Shown: positions 63,751 through 64,000 of the stretch, piece after piece
Numbering within the stretch: position 1 is the stretch's first letter
How the letters are laid out: each line of letters begins with the position of its first letter
NCBI RefSeq assembly: GCF_000315625.1
Contig: NW_005434667.1
Span: forward strand, 400,527-464,526
Length of the DNA stretch: 64,000 nt
Reading direction: 5' to 3'
From: Guillardia theta CCMP2712
Taxonomy: Eukaryota; Cryptophyceae; Pyrenomonadales; Geminigeraceae
The notes under the pieces: model-generated
What the model was told of the DNA's origin: nothing
Database searches by the model: none
The model's input: only the letters and a program-made list of their open reading frames with translations
Made by a program: the position numbers and the translations under genes

Positions 63751-64000
63751 AAAGGATTCTTTGAGGTATCATTTGCGTATGCTGCTGACCTTCTATGTAT
63801 TCTTGACGTTTATCTTATATCACTTTGATCTCACACTCCCCGTTACTACCTTCTACTCGCTCTGCACTGCAAAACAATTCAGATGACGGATGTTATGTTT
63901 GTTTGGAGAAAATTACAAAGACACGAGGAAAGAGAGAAAAAAGGAGGGAGGGAAGGAGCGGACGGATGTGAAGGGGGCGGGCGGGCGGGCGGGGGACGGG
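63751..64000. other. Low-complexity right edge
   Basis: No gene. From 63,900 the sequence becomes purine-rich (AGGAAAGAGAGAAAAAAGGA) and ends in GGGC repeats. Confidence 0.6.

Noticed and set aside
1-64000. tRNA or rRNA genes
   Set aside because: I looked for cloverleaf-like and conserved rRNA stretches and saw none; a covariance-model scan would be needed to exclude them.

Overview
The window joins two very different DNAs. Positions 1 to about 22,660 are AT-rich, intron-free and tightly packed, with genes on both strands. They carry families typical of large nucleocytoplasmic DNA viruses of protists: a primase-helicase of the AEP plus superfamily II type, an MSV199/BRO-N-like protein, a GT25-like glycosyltransferase, a C2HC-finger protein, Cys/His tandem-repeat proteins and six HMG-box proteins with Lys/Ala/Glu tails. 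I read this as a giant-virus segment, either endogenous or joined by assembly. Positions from about 22,665 to 64,000 are GC-richer, with GT-AG introns whose phases match across exons. They encode eukaryotic proteins: a tri-snRNP 27 kDa protein, a signal-peptide-bearing giant extracellular protein, a rubrerythrin with a targeting-like leader, a PHD/EVE/bromodomain chromatin protein, a pseudouridine synthase and an atypical SDR. Together these suggest a unicellular alga. A cryptophyte such as Guillardia is my best guess; this is inference from style and gene content, not a database match.

Viral part. 1-816 is the 3' part of an unknown gene entering from the left. 1.5-2.1 kb holds a broken minus-strand gene. 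2.2-3.5 kb is a tandem array with four strong hairpins, lying directly against the 3' end of the primase-helicase gene (3,498-7,097, minus), so it is a candidate replication origin. 7.2-11.7 kb holds two small Tyr/Lys-rich genes, the BRO-like gene and a frameshifted glycosyltransferase. Between them lie five copies of a 160-190 bp element with imperfect inverted ends and several GC-rich palindromes. 11.9-18.3 kb is the HMG/H1-like array: three copies, then Cys/His-repeat genes, then two more copies. Each copy has the same leader and the same kind of 3' hairpin. 18.3-22.6 kb holds an RWP-RK-like protein, the C2HC finger protein, a coiled-coil protein, an unknown gene, a 51 bp tandem repeat, a diverged sixth HMG-box gene and a small ORF at the junction.

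Host part. 23.7-25.0 kb is a ten-exon SNRNP27 homologue. 25.75-43.83 kb is one five-exon gene for a secreted protein of about 5,900 residues. It contains ephrin-receptor-like Cys repeats, EGF-like repeats, an FG-GAP-like region and about 27 copies of a roughly 140-residue domain. It includes a 100-N gap, a 13-base deletion in one repeat unit and an apparent one-base loss near 37,088. 44.15-44.83 kb is rubrerythrin-like. 45-47.8 kb has short minus-strand genes with many introns. 48.3-52.2 kb is a membrane-anchored protein with repeated LEA2/DUF3712-like domains. 53.8-58.0 kb is the PHD/EVE/bromodomain gene, 58.3-59.2 kb the RluA-type synthase, 60.05-61.2 kb the SDR, 61.2-62.4 kb a coiled-coil protein, and the right end has only tentative exons.

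As a system, the most interesting block is the viral one. It combines a replication protein next to hairpin repeats, an amplified set of HMG-box proteins with linker-histone-like tails that could package or bend DNA, and several families of palindromic elements.
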